From Clavaria fumosa (lineage: Eukaryota > Basidiomycota > Agaricomycetes > Agaricales > Clavariaceae): a stretch of 64,000 bases of DNA. The notes beneath the pieces were generated by a model. It had not been told where the DNA came from. It was given only the letters and a program-made list of their open reading frames with translations, and made no database searches. Positions 34,217 through 46,232 of this stretch are shown piece after piece (within the stretch, counting starts at the first letter, position 1; each line of letters begins with the position of its first letter). A program made the translations under genes and the position numbers. The DNA lies in assembly GCA_951802425.1 (NCBI GenBank), contig OX637798.1, forward strand, positions 2,976,001 through 3,040,000, given 5' to 3'.

Positions 34217-36406
34217 TTACATTAGTTCTGCGTGGCGCAGATGGTCTCGCAGTATGATCTCTTCGACTGAGGGAAAGTGGGCGGTTGGTCAGTCACAAGC
34301 TCGCTGAAAAGAGGGTGCAGATGGGGAGGGGAGACCAGAGGAGGCTTACCGGTGCCCAGGGTGACCGCCGTGGATTCCGTATCCTGTGCGCACAGATACC
34401 ATCAATGCCGAATGGGCGAAACGAAGGCCAATACATACGATGACTGAAGAATATGTACGATGACTGAAGTAAGGTGGAAGAAGAAGGGCGTGGCTCGAGG
34501 GAGTGTTTCCGTTGCATTTCCCTGAAGTGCTGCTGGAAGTCTTGAGAAGGCAACCATCAGACAATAAGGAAAAAAGCGAAACGAAATGGGATAGAACGAC
34601 ACGAACACTTGGTCGCAGTAGGCAGGTCGTTCTTCCGATCGCCAAAGCTGGGCACGCTGTCCCTGGTGCGGACGCCGCGGCGCAGCTTCGAGTCGAGGAT
34701 GTCGCACTTGTTGGGGAAGAGGATGATCTGCGTTTGCGCGAGCCACTTGCATGCGCACACCGCCTGCCACAGCAGGTATCTGTCCTCGAGCCGGTTCACG
34801 CTCTAGTCCTCCCGTCGAAGCACGAGATGGGCGCGAGGAAGATGATCGCGTTCACGTCGTCGAAGGAGGAGTACCATGCCGTGCGCTGTGTGAAGACGTG
34901 GGGGGGAATTGGTCAGCCGGCCTGGACACCCACGGGTATAAGTGGTACGCACGGATGACCGGGTCCTGCCCACATCGTACATGAGCCACTCTGACCATCC
35001 CTGCGACCTGTACCGATTCAACGGAGGGGTGGTCAGGATGGAGGCCGCTTTCAAAGGGAGGGGGGAGAAATAAGAGAATGGAACGCATCGTGGTCAAACA
35101 CGAATTTGCACTCCTGCACGCCAAGCGTGCGCAGACGGGCTCGAATGACATCTGCGTCCGTCGGCTGGTAGTGGCGCGTGGCGGCTTGCTCGACGTCGTT
35201 CTGGAAGCTGCGCAGGGGCAAAGCGGGTCAGCACGCAGCACAGCAACGAAAGAGCAATAATAATAATAATAATAATAAAGCAATAGCCCCGACCACCGGG
35301 TCGATACGCACAATCCTGGGGTCTCCTCAAGCTGACGTTCCGCTTGGCCAGAGCGGACCGCAACATAGGGTCCTCCCACATCGCCTTCATGTCGTCCGCG
35401 CACGACGCAATGACTTCCGTGATGTCGTTCAGCTCCGCGCCCCAACCGCGCCTCGCAACGGGGGTCGGCTGCTGCGCCTCTCCTGCAGCAGCAGCCGCAG
35501 CGATGGCAGCCCGCCCACAGCGGAAGCAGTCCAGTGCGGTCTTCCACCCATTGCGCGAGTTGATCGAGAACTCTTGCTGCTGCTGCACGCAGAACGCCGG
35601 GGCTCGTGTCCGTGTCTCGAACGGCGCGGCGGTCGTGACGAAGGTGGAGTGCACCTCGCTCGCGGCGGCGCCGAGACGCCGCTCGAATGCGCCGCAGCGG
35701 CTCGAGGCGGAGCTTGAGGAGACGGTGTTTTTCGGCGAAATGCTGCTGCTGCTGCAGGTGGTGTGGTTGCAGCGAGGACGAGAGACGTCGGTGGAGGTGC
35801 CAGCTATGGTGGCGTAGGAAGAGGGGGCGCCTGTAGCGGTGGGCGGGGAAGAGGGTGTGGAGGTTTAGGAGCGCCGGGCCATTTCGTTGGAGAGGAGGTC
35901 GAGTACGGTGTTGACATTGCGGACGAGGTCGAGCTGGATGATGGCGCGCCGTGAGGCGCGTTCTTCCTGCTATTCATGGCGGGCATAGGTGAGCTGGAAG
36001 TCTGATGCGTGGTGGGGGTTCCACAAGCGTTGGCGGTAGGATCAACGAGCGTCAGAGTGGGATCACTGAGCGTCAAGAGATGGATGGCGCATTTTTGAGG
36101 GTGGCGGATTTACCTGGGAGACGTAGTTTGATCAGCCAGTGAAAAACAGTGGGGTTAATGATGATGGACATGGGTGTGAGAGGAATAATAAGACGCACTG
36201 CTCTCGCTCTGTCCCAGGAGGGAGACCTTGACGCGACGCTTCTTGCATCGGAGCGCCGCCTTTTCCTGACGGATCTGCTCGCGGATCTCCTCCGCGACGC
36301 GGCGGGCGTGTGACTCGGCGAGCTCGCGCGCCTCGCGCTTTGCCGGCGTCTTGTCACGTGGGGGCGCGAGGACGGCGGCGAGTGGGTCGTCGTCATTGAT
36401 GCGCAT
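34217..36406 (-). pseudogene. G-protein alpha subunit copy D (broken)
   Basis: The layout is as in copy E, from the N-terminal exon at 36406 (MRINDDDPLAAVL ... GQSESS, with Gly to Ser at the splice) to the HLRHAELM exon ending at 34217. It has at least four lesions. TAG at 35970-35972 is shared with copy A and TAA at 35865-35867 is shared with copy B. One base is lost in the SALAKRNV region near 35332. About ten bases are lost around 34810 where KLLEDRRVNRLED should be, with a new TAG nearby. The shared lesions show that copies A, B and D come from already damaged or recombining templates. The AAT run in intron 3 is longest here (35256-35279). Confidence 0.88.
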
Positions 36407-37165
36407 ATCTTGGGCGGGGGTTCTGGGTGGATGGATGGGGAGAAGGGGAAAGGGGGTGGGATGGAGGGGTGCGGATACGGATACGGGTGAGGCGCGAGAC
36501 GGGTGTCGCGGATGAGGAGGAGGAGGAGGAGGAGGAGGAGGAGGAGAAGGGAGCTGTGAGAGAAATTTCGAGTTTAAATTCTATGTTTACAGTAATCGAA
36601 TCATTGAATGAAATCCTTCCCCAAACTGGAGGTGAATCATCGAGACCGGAACGAGATCGAGATCGACGTCTCAAACCAAGCCAGATTTGTAACTCCGAAC
36701 ATCCCGGCACCTCTTTCCCTCTACCTTCTCCATCTCCATATTGTAGAACCCTTCGTAGCATCCTCTTCAGTTTTTGTACCCTCCCTCCTCTCCCTCGACT
36801 GAGTCAGCAGGGGCTCCCCCGCCCCGGCACAACCCAGTTAGGAGGTCACACCCTTCCGGTTGACCACGTTACTCCCCCAGAACACGGACTCAATCACTCT
36901 TTATTTAATAATTATAACTCTTTCTCTTTCTCCTGTCCCACAAAGGCGTGAAGTGTGAGGAACGAGTCCTTCGCATTCGTCCGAGATTTGATGAGTCAGA
37001 GTTCCCCCTTGGACTAGCGATGACATCATCGTTGATTCACATGAAATCTCAGACTGGTCAATCTCATCCAAGAACAAGCTCGAGATCGGTCACCTCGAAC
37101 CAAGCCGAGATCGATCATCTTGAACCAAGCCGAGATTTGCAACTCTGAACACTCTCTTTCCCTTA
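36407..37165. repeat. Spacer repeat, second copy
   Basis: CT-rich on the minus strand (36505-36550 as GAG repeats), then the same block as 18600-19170, including tgtagaacccttcg ... ctgtcccaca. It ends at cactctctttcccttag, where the PIF/Harbinger element begins; the equivalent of the following sequence reappears on the far side at about 39545-39660. No coding content. Confidence 0.5.
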
Positions 37166-39545
37166 GAGTGCGTTCGGGCGCAGATTGTCGAGCGATAACA
37201 CAGCCAAATAAATTCCATTTGAAAATGTAATTTCCAAATGATTTGAGGAGCCGTTCGGTGTGGCATTCAGACTTGCTGTTCCACAATCCGCTGCTTCCTC
37301 AGTCACAAATCTACACCGTCCAAGCATCTGAGTGTGACAGCCTGGCCCTCACAATGCCCAAAAGTGCTCAGCAAGATAATGCGAATCGACTCTCTCCTAC
37401 GAAGTGGACCTCTGCTGATGACGAATGCCTCGTTCATACACTCGAAGCTGAAAGGACCAATGGGAACTGGGGTGATAACAACCCAAAGCCAATCGTCTGG
37501 ACAGCTGTAGTAGAGGCATTACAAGGCAGTGAGGCACGGTCTGGTGGAGGTCCCAAAACACTCCAGGCTGTGAAGAGCCGCTGGCAAAAGGTACGAAGTT
37601 GACGCCTCGAGTGTAAAACATGACAATTGAGGTTTGAGTCACACAGCTCAAGAGTGAATTCAGGATTGTGAAGCAGTTGAGGGACAATTCGGGATTTGGT
37701 TGGGACGATGATAGGAAGATGGTTACGGCTTCCGATGCTGTGTGGGATGCATATATTCAAGTGCGCAGAATAGTCCTCTTGATCTTGCAGCTGATTCATG
37801 CTTTTCAGAGCCACCCTAATGCGGCTCCATTTCGCACAAAGCCCTTTCCACTTCATGACGATATCTTTGCGCTTTGTGATGCTACACTTGCGAATGGGGC
37901 CACTGTCCTCCGTATTGGGCACACTCGCTCTATAGTTGATAACTTTGAGAGCATGATTGATCCGCAACTACTAGATGAGTCTGGTGATGAAGTAGTACAG
38001 CAAAAATGAGCCCACAAGTCAACTGAATCAAGCGATGAGGTGTGTTCAGCTACCGCTATTCCGTACTGTGCCCGCTGCCCAATTTTGTTCAGGCACCCTC
38101 ATTAGCAAGTGCGAATGCCAAAAGGATCAAGAAGGACAATAGCCGTGATGCTCTTGCAGACTCGCCACCTCAGACTACCTACGAACGCCGCAGGAAGAAA
38201 CGGACTTCGACAGGCGATGCTATCGAGAACATGGCATCCACATTTGGAACTGCCATTGAGAACCTTGTCTCTGGCATGGCTGGAGGCGGCTCCCCCAGTA
38301 CGAAAAAACAACATGAGGCTATTGCGGCTGCTGAAAGAGATGAAGACCTTGAAGAAGATGACTTCCTTGCTGCTGTTGATCTTTTTACTACTCATTCTCG
38401 CCTCGCAACAAGCTATATGGCCATTGGCAATGCAAAGCTTCGTAGCCGGTTTCTTCTTGCACAACTTGAAAAACAAAAAGGGATCTGATGCGTTTCATTC
38501 TATGTACTGTATGGATACAGCATATCAGGACTGTTGGCGGACTTGGTAGTCATTCCACATAGCCGCTGCAATATCATCTCTCCGTTTTGAGGCCCTTGAT
38601 CTCTCCTCTCGTGATGCCGCACCGCTGAGGCTGCCCTGAGCTCCATCTCCCCCAACGTCATCTGGATCAACATCATCATTTTGAGGTATATCCTGTGGGT
38701 CATAGAGCCGAATGACATTATGAATTACAGTGAGGGCAGAGACGAGACGAGCTTGAGTTGGTATTGAGTATTCGGGGGTGACAACAAGGATCTTGAACCG
38801 CTTTTTCATGACGCCGAAAATCCGTTCGATGACATTACGAGCCTGAGCATGTCGCAAGTTGAAAAGTTCCTTGTAGTCCTTCGGGCTACCAGCAAAAGCT
38901 GTGAGAATGTGCTGAAAGGAGTACAGAAAGGATGTGATACCGCTGCTTTGTCCGTCCCCATTCCTTGAGGTGGTACCGAACACCACGGTAAGGCACCAAG
39001 AGTCCATCGCATATTCCATAGCCTGCATCGCCAAGATAGTACTTTCCATCAGGGATCATAAAATCTTGTGCACGAGCATCTTCATAGATGCGGCTATCTG
39101 CGGCACTGCCCTCCCAGCCTGGCAAGCAGTAGACGAAGCGGAGGTCCATGGAGCAAGCAGCTAACACATTTTGAGAAACCTGGCCTTTCCTATTGCGATA
39201 GCGAGTTCGTTCCAGCTCCCCAGTGAATGCATTGATGTGGGTTCCATCGAGTGCACCAAGGCAGTCCTTGAAGTATGGGTAGAAACGTTTGTCTCGCCGG
39301 ATCTCATTGGCAAGCGGTGTGTCGAGTGTAGGGAGGCACACATATGTGGTATACATCTCTTCAGATGTAAGGGCATCTAGAACACGGTGGATGACTCTGA
39401 AACAAATCCGCAAGAAGGCCGTACTGATAGTATCAATGACACACTTTGAAATAGTATCTCCGCTCCTCTGGAAACGTTCCTGGACTTTCCGATTTGAAGC
39501 TCCTGTTACTGCAGTGTACAGGAAGATCCCCAACTTCTTTCTAAT
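37166..39545. mobile_element. PIF/Harbinger DNA transposon, one end lost
   Basis: The element carries the two divergent-type genes expected of this superfamily, here converging: a Myb/SANT-like DNA-binding protein (plus) and a DDE transposase (minus). The left end follows cccTTA, the usual three-base target of the family, and starts gagtgcgttcgggcgcag. I do not find the inverted copy of that terminus on the right. The right side instead breaks within the transposase 5' region and joins tctcagactggtcaatctc, a sequence also present on the left at 37048. It is therefore a truncated, probably immobile copy lying in the spacer of array unit D. Confidence 0.8.
37354..38488 (+). pseudogene. Myb/SANT-like protein of the PIF/Harbinger element
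   Basis: Exons 37354-37590, 37647-37760, 37809-38039 and 38093-38488 are in phase and would give 325 codons. A single in-frame TGA (38007-38009) lies between VVQQK and AHKSTESSDE. The N-terminal 110 residues are a Myb_DNA-bind_3-type domain: PTKWTSADDECLVHTL, then AVKSRWQKLKSEF and DAVWDAYIQSHPNA. The domain is common to PIF ORF1 proteins and fungal relatives and helps the transposase bind and enter the nucleus. The C-terminal part has RRRKKR and a FLLAQLEKQK helix. TGA may come from CGA by one transition, so the gene is one base from intact. Confidence 0.82.
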
Positions 39546-39644
39546 CTCAGACTGGTCAATCTCATCCAAGAACAAGCTCGAGATCGGACACCTCGAACCA
39601 AGCCGAGATTTGAACACACCTTGGCGACACTTTCCCTTAGCCAT
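38525..39644 (-). pseudogene. PIF/Harbinger DDE transposase, 5' end replaced
   Basis: Two exons, 38941-39644 and 38525-38885, are separated by a 55-base intron (38886-38940) that restores EWGRTKQRPKDYKELFNLRH. Family landmarks are present: IFLYTAVTGASNRKVQERF, first Asp in GALDGTHINAF, second Asp in YYLGDAGYG, and Glu in NVIERIFGVMKKRF. The first 30 or so residues (MAKGKCRQGVF ... FLDEIDQSEI) are not transposase. They read through spacer sequence (tctcagactggtcaatctc) that also occurs at 37048 and upstream of the antiporter relic. The true N-terminus is missing. The remaining 320 residues have no stop. Confidence 0.85.
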
Positions 39645-39705
39645 CCATCGACATTGTAGTGTACCTTATGAGCTGTCCTTTTGTCGACTGGTTTTGGAAG
39701 CTTAT

Positions 39706-40440
39706 TTATATATTCCCTTCTCTGAAGCGATCAACTTCTTCTACTGGCACGCCCGCGGCCAACAGAACGAAGAGCTGCCGCATTCACGCCAGATGACGCT
39801 CTTCTGGGCCGATCTGCGCGGCGCCGTCGGTGTCACTCTGGCTGCGGGCTTCAAAGGGCCCAACGCGCAGACGCTCCGGACGACCGTGCTCATCGTCGTC
39901 GTACTCGCTGTCATCCTCTTTGGCGGGACATGGGTATGGATGCTCTAGATCCTCAGAATCCGCACGGAGGTCGAGGGCGGGGGCGTGTCCAGCAGCGAGG
40001 AGGAGGACGGCGGGGATGGGCGGAATCACCGAAGCACGCGCCTAAGCAGACTTGGACGATGGCGGCTCTACTTTGACGACGAGCTGCGTATCCGACGCAT
40101 AGGAGACAGATGTTCCCACGCGGCGACCCTGCACACACTACGCGACGTACAACCGTCAGCACGGGATGCGCAGATGCTAAACCCAGGCGTACTGTTCTCT
40201 GCCGCGTCATCAGAGTCATACAAGTCGGACAGAGAGGAGGTACTGCCGATGGCGCCGACGACGTCCGCTGGTGGTGGTAGTGGTAGTCGTGGGAACGGCG
40301 AGGAGGGCCAGGGGCGGACGGCGGATGGGGAACTCGTTGGGGGTGAGGATGGCCGGTGGTTCCAGACGCTTGAGGAGCGGTATCTGCTGCCCATCTTCTC
40401 GAACGCGACGGCAAGCCAGACGTTCCACGCGCCTAAGGTG
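39706..40440 (+). pseudogene. Na+/H+ antiporter (CPA1/NHX) 3' fragment, copy D
   Basis: Same fragment as at 19252-19985, with the same TAG at 39946-39948 after GTWVWML, so the stop predates the duplication. The membrane part reads IPFSEAINFFYWHARGQQNE, then FWADLRGAVGVTLAAGFKG; Gly to Asp in the GLRGAV motif and Arg to Trp are further damage. The tail is open from 39985 (FDDELRIRRIGDR ... SSESYKSDREEVLPMAP ... WFQTLEERYLLPIFSNATAS) and runs into antisense G-alpha at about 40440. Confidence 0.85.
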
Positions 40441-41095
40441 CAGCGGACTGCGTCAGGCTTTGCGGCTGCTGCTCGAATTCGCAGCAGCGGTACAAGACGC
40501 AGCTTCAGGAGACAGTGTTTTTCAGCGAAGTGCCACTGCTGCTGCTGCTGGGGTTGGTATAGTTGTAGCGAGGCGCACCGGGAGACGCCGCTCCCGCTGG
40601 CGGCGGCAGCGGAGGGGTGACTCTGACACTGGGCAGGCGGAGGTCGGCCGGGGAGAGACCGTAGGGGCTTCGGAGAGCCGAGCCATTTCGTCAGAGAGGA
40701 TTTCGAGAGAGGTGTTGACGTTGCGGTTGAGATTGAGCCGGATGACGGTGCGCCACGAGTCGCGTGCCTCATGCCATTCGCGGCGGGCGTAGGTAATTTC
40801 GAAGTCTGCGGTGTGTGCGTGTGATGGAGGTTCCATGAGCGATAGCATTGGAATCAACGAGCGTCAGAGGTGGGATCAGCGAGAGTCAAGGGATGAGCGG
40901 CTCACTTTTGACGATGGTAGATTGGCCTGGTACACGTCGTATAATCAGCATTAGGGTTGAAGATGATGGAAGTGTGGGGAGAGAGGAAGGGGAAAAAAAA
41001 TTACGCACCGCTTTCAGGAGGACATTTGTGGGGTGCCCCCCACATCTCAGCTCCTCCTCCTGGCGAATCTGCCTGCCGATCTTGTCGCTAAAGTG
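40441..41095 (-). pseudogene. 5' fragment of second G-alpha gene, copy D
   Basis: Counterpart of 19986-20620. It has FEITYARREWHEARDSWRTV, EILSDEMARLSEAPTV, a 21-base mini-exon near 40908-40928 and the damaged P-loop exon (RQIRQEEELR). It ends where it meets antiporter sequence on both sides. This mosaic is shared by units B and D but not by unit A, and only its 5' side is in unit C. Confidence 0.8.
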
Positions 41096-41274
41096 GCGAG
41101 CGTTGGGGGGACGGGGAGCTCGTACGGCCAGTGGTTCCAGGCGCTTGACAAACGGTACATGCTGCCCATCGTCTCGAAGGCGACGGCGAGCTGGACGTTT
41201 TATGTAAGTGAGGGGCGGCAGCGGATGTCGGGGCGGGGGACGTGGTTCGGGGACACGTTGGGGAGAGCGCGAGG
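41096..41274 (+). pseudogene. Duplicate antiporter tail fragment, copy D
   Basis: The frame SSYGQWFQALDKRYMLPIVS then KATASWTFYVSEGRQ is homologous to the fragments at 20680 and 28400. It immediately precedes the conserved NLR 5' flank. Confidence 0.7.
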
Positions 41275-41394
41275 GTAGATTCTCGCGAACATCTTTAGCA
41301 AGGTCTTCCTTGTTTGGGAGGTCGGCGTCACATGACACCGGCCATCGATAAGCATCGTCGCTCGCGTCTTTCGTCGACACTACTAGGATCAATC

Positions 41395-44300
41395 ATGCGC
41401 AAAGCGGTTGACACCACCCTCGCGAAGCTAAAGTCGTCTACAGGACCTCAGTCTCTTGCCTTCATTAGCCTCCAGAATGCTCTTGCACTTCTCAAGGAGG
41501 TTGCGGGGAAGTCAGGTGTACCAGGATTACAGGAAGGTATCAAAGGATTAGTGGTTCTCCTCGATGCTATTCAAGTGTGTGAAACATCTCATTTACCGTC
41601 CCGTCGCATTGCTCGCTAACCATCCACACAGAAAACCTCACAGAATAACAGTGACTTGGAATCACTCGACCGTCGCGTTCGAGACTTGCATAACATGCTG
41701 CAAGAGGCATCTGATAGCGGGACCCTGACTACAGCAATGACTGACCGTATCAACCGCTTGTCTGAGTGAGTCACCATTCTCCTAGTATAATGTTTTATTG
41801 ATCTCAGTCTTGAATGGCAGATCATGGAAGTCTGTTGGTGAGCAGGCACAGCGTATGATCACGCGCAACCACTTGAGGCGTTTCCTCACTCGCGACCGTG
41901 ATACTGTTGAGATTACGGGCCTCATCTCTGCTATCAATGACTCAATACATCAATTTCTTGTAAGTGGATGGTTTGTACCTTTCGGAGACCGTGATTGAGC
42001 TGTGGCTACCCCAAGGTTCAAAGCACACTTGCCATTGAGTCCGCCCTTGGAGTAAGTTCATGAGCCATAAAGTAACATAGTTACTCAGATGTGACTGACT
42101 AATTGCTAGGAACATGCTGCCCGAGTTGAGGAACATGCTGCTCGAGCTGAGGCTAGCCTTCAGGTTTGTCTCTTCCTGTCAATGTCCTTATCTTGTTCAT
42201 CATGTTCATCATATAATTAATTTATCAGGAAATCAAGACAAGGCTCGATGACTACAGTATGGTTTATTCATAATTTGATTTAGTGCTTTACTTATGTTTG
42301 GTCCGCAGCTGGTCTCAATCTGCCTCATGCCACCACTGCTGGCTTCAGTTGCAATAATAAGCTTGTCCCATGTCTTGATGGTACTCGGAAACAGATTCTT
42401 GACGAGCTATATCAATGGATTGGTCATGATATCGAAGACCTCTCCCAGGAGGGCATACTCACATCCTCTGACCATTTATGTGTCATGGGGACTCGGCAGA
42501 TATTTTGGATCAATGGTGTAGCTGGGAGTGGGAAGACTACAATTGCTTACACTGCTGCAGAGTACTGTGAGGACAAAGGAATGCTTGCTGCGAGCTTCTT
42601 CTGCTCCAAGGATAATGCTGATTGCAGCAACCTTAATTTGGTTTTCACCACCATTGCCTATCAATTGGGACAGTTTTGTCCAGAGTTCAAGGCTGGTCTT
42701 GCAGAAGTGGTCAGGTCAAATCCTGATGTTGTCTACTCCAATGTCTCCTATCAGCTGAAAAAGATGATTGTCAAACCATTGCTTGCTATGAGGAATAAGT
42801 TTCCTCAAGGTTTAGTGGTGATTGATGCTCTGGATGAATGCAAGGATGACAGTTCTACATCCACCATTCTGGCATCTTTGTCTCAACACATTGACAAGCT
42901 ATTCCCATTGCAATTCCTCATCACCAGTAGACCAATTCTCCAGATCACTGGAGCTTTTCAACATCCACATCTCATCAATACAACCAGGCCATTGATTCTT
43001 CATCAAGTCAAATTGGATGTCATTAAAAGTGATATCCAGCACTATCTGACATGGCACCTTGGTGCCATCAAACAGAAATATCACATTCCTGGAATCTGGC
43101 CATCCTCAAGAGATGTTGAAGCATTGACCCATATGTCCTCAGGCCTGTTCATATTTGCTGCCACTGCAGCAAGGTTCATTGATGCTGCTTATCCCAAGGG
43201 GCAATTGAAGATACTTTTGGGCACAAAGTCTGTCACTGGCTTCTCTCCCTTGCAGCATCTGGATCAGTTGTACTCCCAAGTGCTCAACACTGCATTCCCA
43301 GATATTTCTGATGACCTTGGAGCCAAAATGCAATTGATTCTAGGTGCCATTGTCACCCTTCAGGATCCTCTCCCATCAGATCAATTGGAGGACCTGCTTG
43401 AATGTGATGTCTCTGGTTATCTTCAGCAGTTACAGGCAATCATCACCCTTCCAAATGATGGTGTTGGAGTTATTAGATTGATTCACCCATCATTCTTTGA
43501 TTTCATTGTGGATCCTACCAGATGCCATGATGAGCAGTTTAGAATCAATCTTCAAGAGCAGCACACCATCATGGCAGAGAAATGCTTGACCATGATGAAA
43601 AGGCTGCAGAAGGATATTTGTGGCATAGGAGATCCCACCAAATTCAACCATGAGGTTCCAGATCTCCCAGAGATGATATCCAATCACATCTCATGCAGCC
43701 TGCAGTATGCATGTAGATATTGGGGTGTGCATGTTTGCAGTGGCAAGCTTTCAAGTGATGTGTTGAAGCTGCTGGAGGATTTCTGCTCAAATCATTTATT
43801 ACACTGGATAGAGGTCTGCAGCCTTCTTGGACATCTGAGAAATGCATTGCAAATGTTGGCATCTGTGCATGCCTGTCTTGCAGTAAGTGCATATCCTTGT
43901 CAGTTGAGGCTGTGAAGACTAACATGTAATCCTTTGTGCAGATCAGGAAAGATGTGCATATGACAGTCTCAGCACTGTTGTATGATGGTGAAAGATTGAT
44001 TCAAGAATTCTTTCCAGCCATTAGTGTATCTGCCTTGCAGGTGTATTTTTCAGCTTTGCCCTTCACCCCAACTGGCACTGAATTATACAATACCTATCAT
44101 AAGCAGATGGAGGGTGCAGTGATAGTACAAGGGGCATTACCAAAAGAATGGAGTACATGTATACAAGTCATAGAGGGCCATTCTGGTTGGGTCACATCAG
44201 TGTCATTCTCTCCAGATGGCACAAGGATAATTTCAGGGTCTAATGACAAGACAGTGAAAGTATGGGATGCAGTCACTGGTGCTCATCTGCAGACACTTGA

Positions 44301-45420
44301 GGGCCATTCTGATTTGGTCAAATCAGTGTCATTCTCTCCAGATGGCACAAGGATAGTTTCAGGGTCTGGTGATGAGACAGTGAGAGTGTGGGATGCAGTC
44401 ACTGGTGCTCATCTGCAGACACTTGAGGGCCATTCTGATTTGGTCAAATCAGTGTCATTCTCTCCAGATGGCACAAGGATAGTTTCAGGGTCTGGTGATG
44501 AGACAGTGAGAGTGTGGGATGCAGTCACTGGTGCTCATCTGCAGACACTTGAGGACCATTCTGATTGGGTCATGTCAGTGTCATTCTCTCCAGATGGCAC
44601 AAGGATAGTTTCAGGGTCTTGTGACAAGACAGTGAGAGTGTGGGATACAGTCACTGGTGCTTGTCTGCAGACACTTGAGGGCCATTCTCATTGGGTCATG
44701 TCAGTGTCATTCTCTCCAGATGGCACAAGGATAGTTTCAGGATCTCATGACAAGACAGTGAGAGTGTGGGATGCAGTCACTGGTGCTCATCTGCAAACAC
44801 TTGAGGGCCATTCTGGTTGGGTCATGTCAGTGTCATTCTCTTCAGATGGCACAAGGATTGTTTCAGGGTCTGATGACCAGACAGTGAGAGTGTGGGATGC
44901 AGTCACTGGTGCTCATCTGCAGACACTTGAGGGCCATTCTGGTGGTGTCATAACAGTGTCATTCTCTCCAGATGGCACAAGGATAGTTTCAGGGTCTGAT
45001 GACCAGACAGTGAAAGTGTGGGATACAGTCACTGGTGCTCATCTGCAGACACTTGAGGGCCATTCTAATTATCCCAATTCAGTGTCATTCACTCCAGATG
45101 GCACAAGGGTAGTTTCAGGGTCTTTGGATGGTACAGTGAGAGTATGGGGTGCAGGAACTGGGGTCCTTCACATCATTCACAGTGATTCAAGCCTTGGAAG
45201 GTCATGGCCATACCTCATCAATAATGGATGGATATCCATTTCTTTCACAAGGCATAAGCTTTGTTGGATTCCTGTGACTTATCGTCACATATATGCATCC
45301 ACTATTGATCAAGTGGCAGGGGTCACACCCCATAATTCCATCATTTCCCTCCAATTCACTGCCTTGCATTCCTACCTCCATACACAGTTCCAAATACCTC
45401 TGCCTTCATTTAATTCTTAA
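41395..45420 (+). CDS. NLR-D: HeLo-like/NACHT/8xWD40 receptor
   Basis: Predicted 1207 residues from exons 41395-41574, 41632-41765, 41821-41959, 42016-42051, 42110-42163, 42229-42256, 42309-43882, 43942-45420, all in phase. The sixth intron starts GTATGG; using it is the only way to keep frame into AGLNLPHATTAG. NACHT: Walker A GVAGSGKTT at about 260-268, VVIDALDEC, FLITSRP. Only eight WD40 repeats (from about 794 to 1128), six fewer than NLR-A and NLR-C; repeats 2 and 3 are identical (DLVKS ... SGDETVRVW). A seven- or eight-blade propeller is the usual closed form, so this is the one copy whose repeat number fits a single ring. Its convergent neighbour is the only intact G-alpha. Confidence 0.9.
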
Positions 45421-46232
45421 CTCTTGTCCATGGGGTCCCCCACCAAGCACAGGCCCAGGGGTGTGAAGATGGTGAAATGAGGAATAAAATATAACTTGAA
45501 TCAAAATGTGTACTTGAATCTTAGTGAGAGGATTTGTATAACAGCATCAGTCACTTCTTTTGTATGTCAGAGGTCTGAATAATAATCAGAGCTGCCAAAT
45601 TGCTGCAGGAAGTCTTGTGCCATTGGTTTCAAGTCCATAACACTTCCCAGCATCAAATATGTAGCCCCCAGAGACTTCCTGACACAGCTATTTTTTCATG
45701 CAACAAGCTTAGGCAAGATATACAGGTATTGTTAGAAAGCCATGCCCCAATGGGTTGAAGCAAGAATGTTATGATAGCACCATCACACTAACAAATTTAC
45801 CCCAAGAGAGACAAGGCTGATAATGAGCAGAGGCAAAGCTGATAACAAACAAAGTAATACTGATGTACAGAGAATGAAAACTACACCTCATGAAGAGACA
45901 TATTATCATATATTTTGATCAAGATTACATCCAGGTCAGAAGATAATGATAGATACAGCTGGTCACTGCAGGAACGGAAAGAAGGCCAAAACAAAACAAA
46001 AAAGGAAGAAAAAAAAATTAACCGAGAGACAACACCGCTGAGATGCACGAGGGGAGGTGTTCCGCATTGACGACTATCATGAGCGAGTAGCGATAGATAC
46101 AAAAAAAAAAAACAAGAAAAGGGTAAAGGTGGGGAGAGGCTGAATGGCTGAATGGCGAAAAAATGAATAGATTATGCACTATTACAAGGCGAGCACTTGA
46201 GACAAAGCTGCGAAATGAGAGGGCGTGGGCGT
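45421..46232. other. Shared 3' flank between NLR-D and G-alpha E
   Basis: Fourth copy of the convergent spacer, with AATAAA close behind the NLR stop (45483). The relic minus-strand frame is further shortened here by small deletions near 45635 and 45715. The right half is the 3' flank of G-alpha E. Confidence 0.5.
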
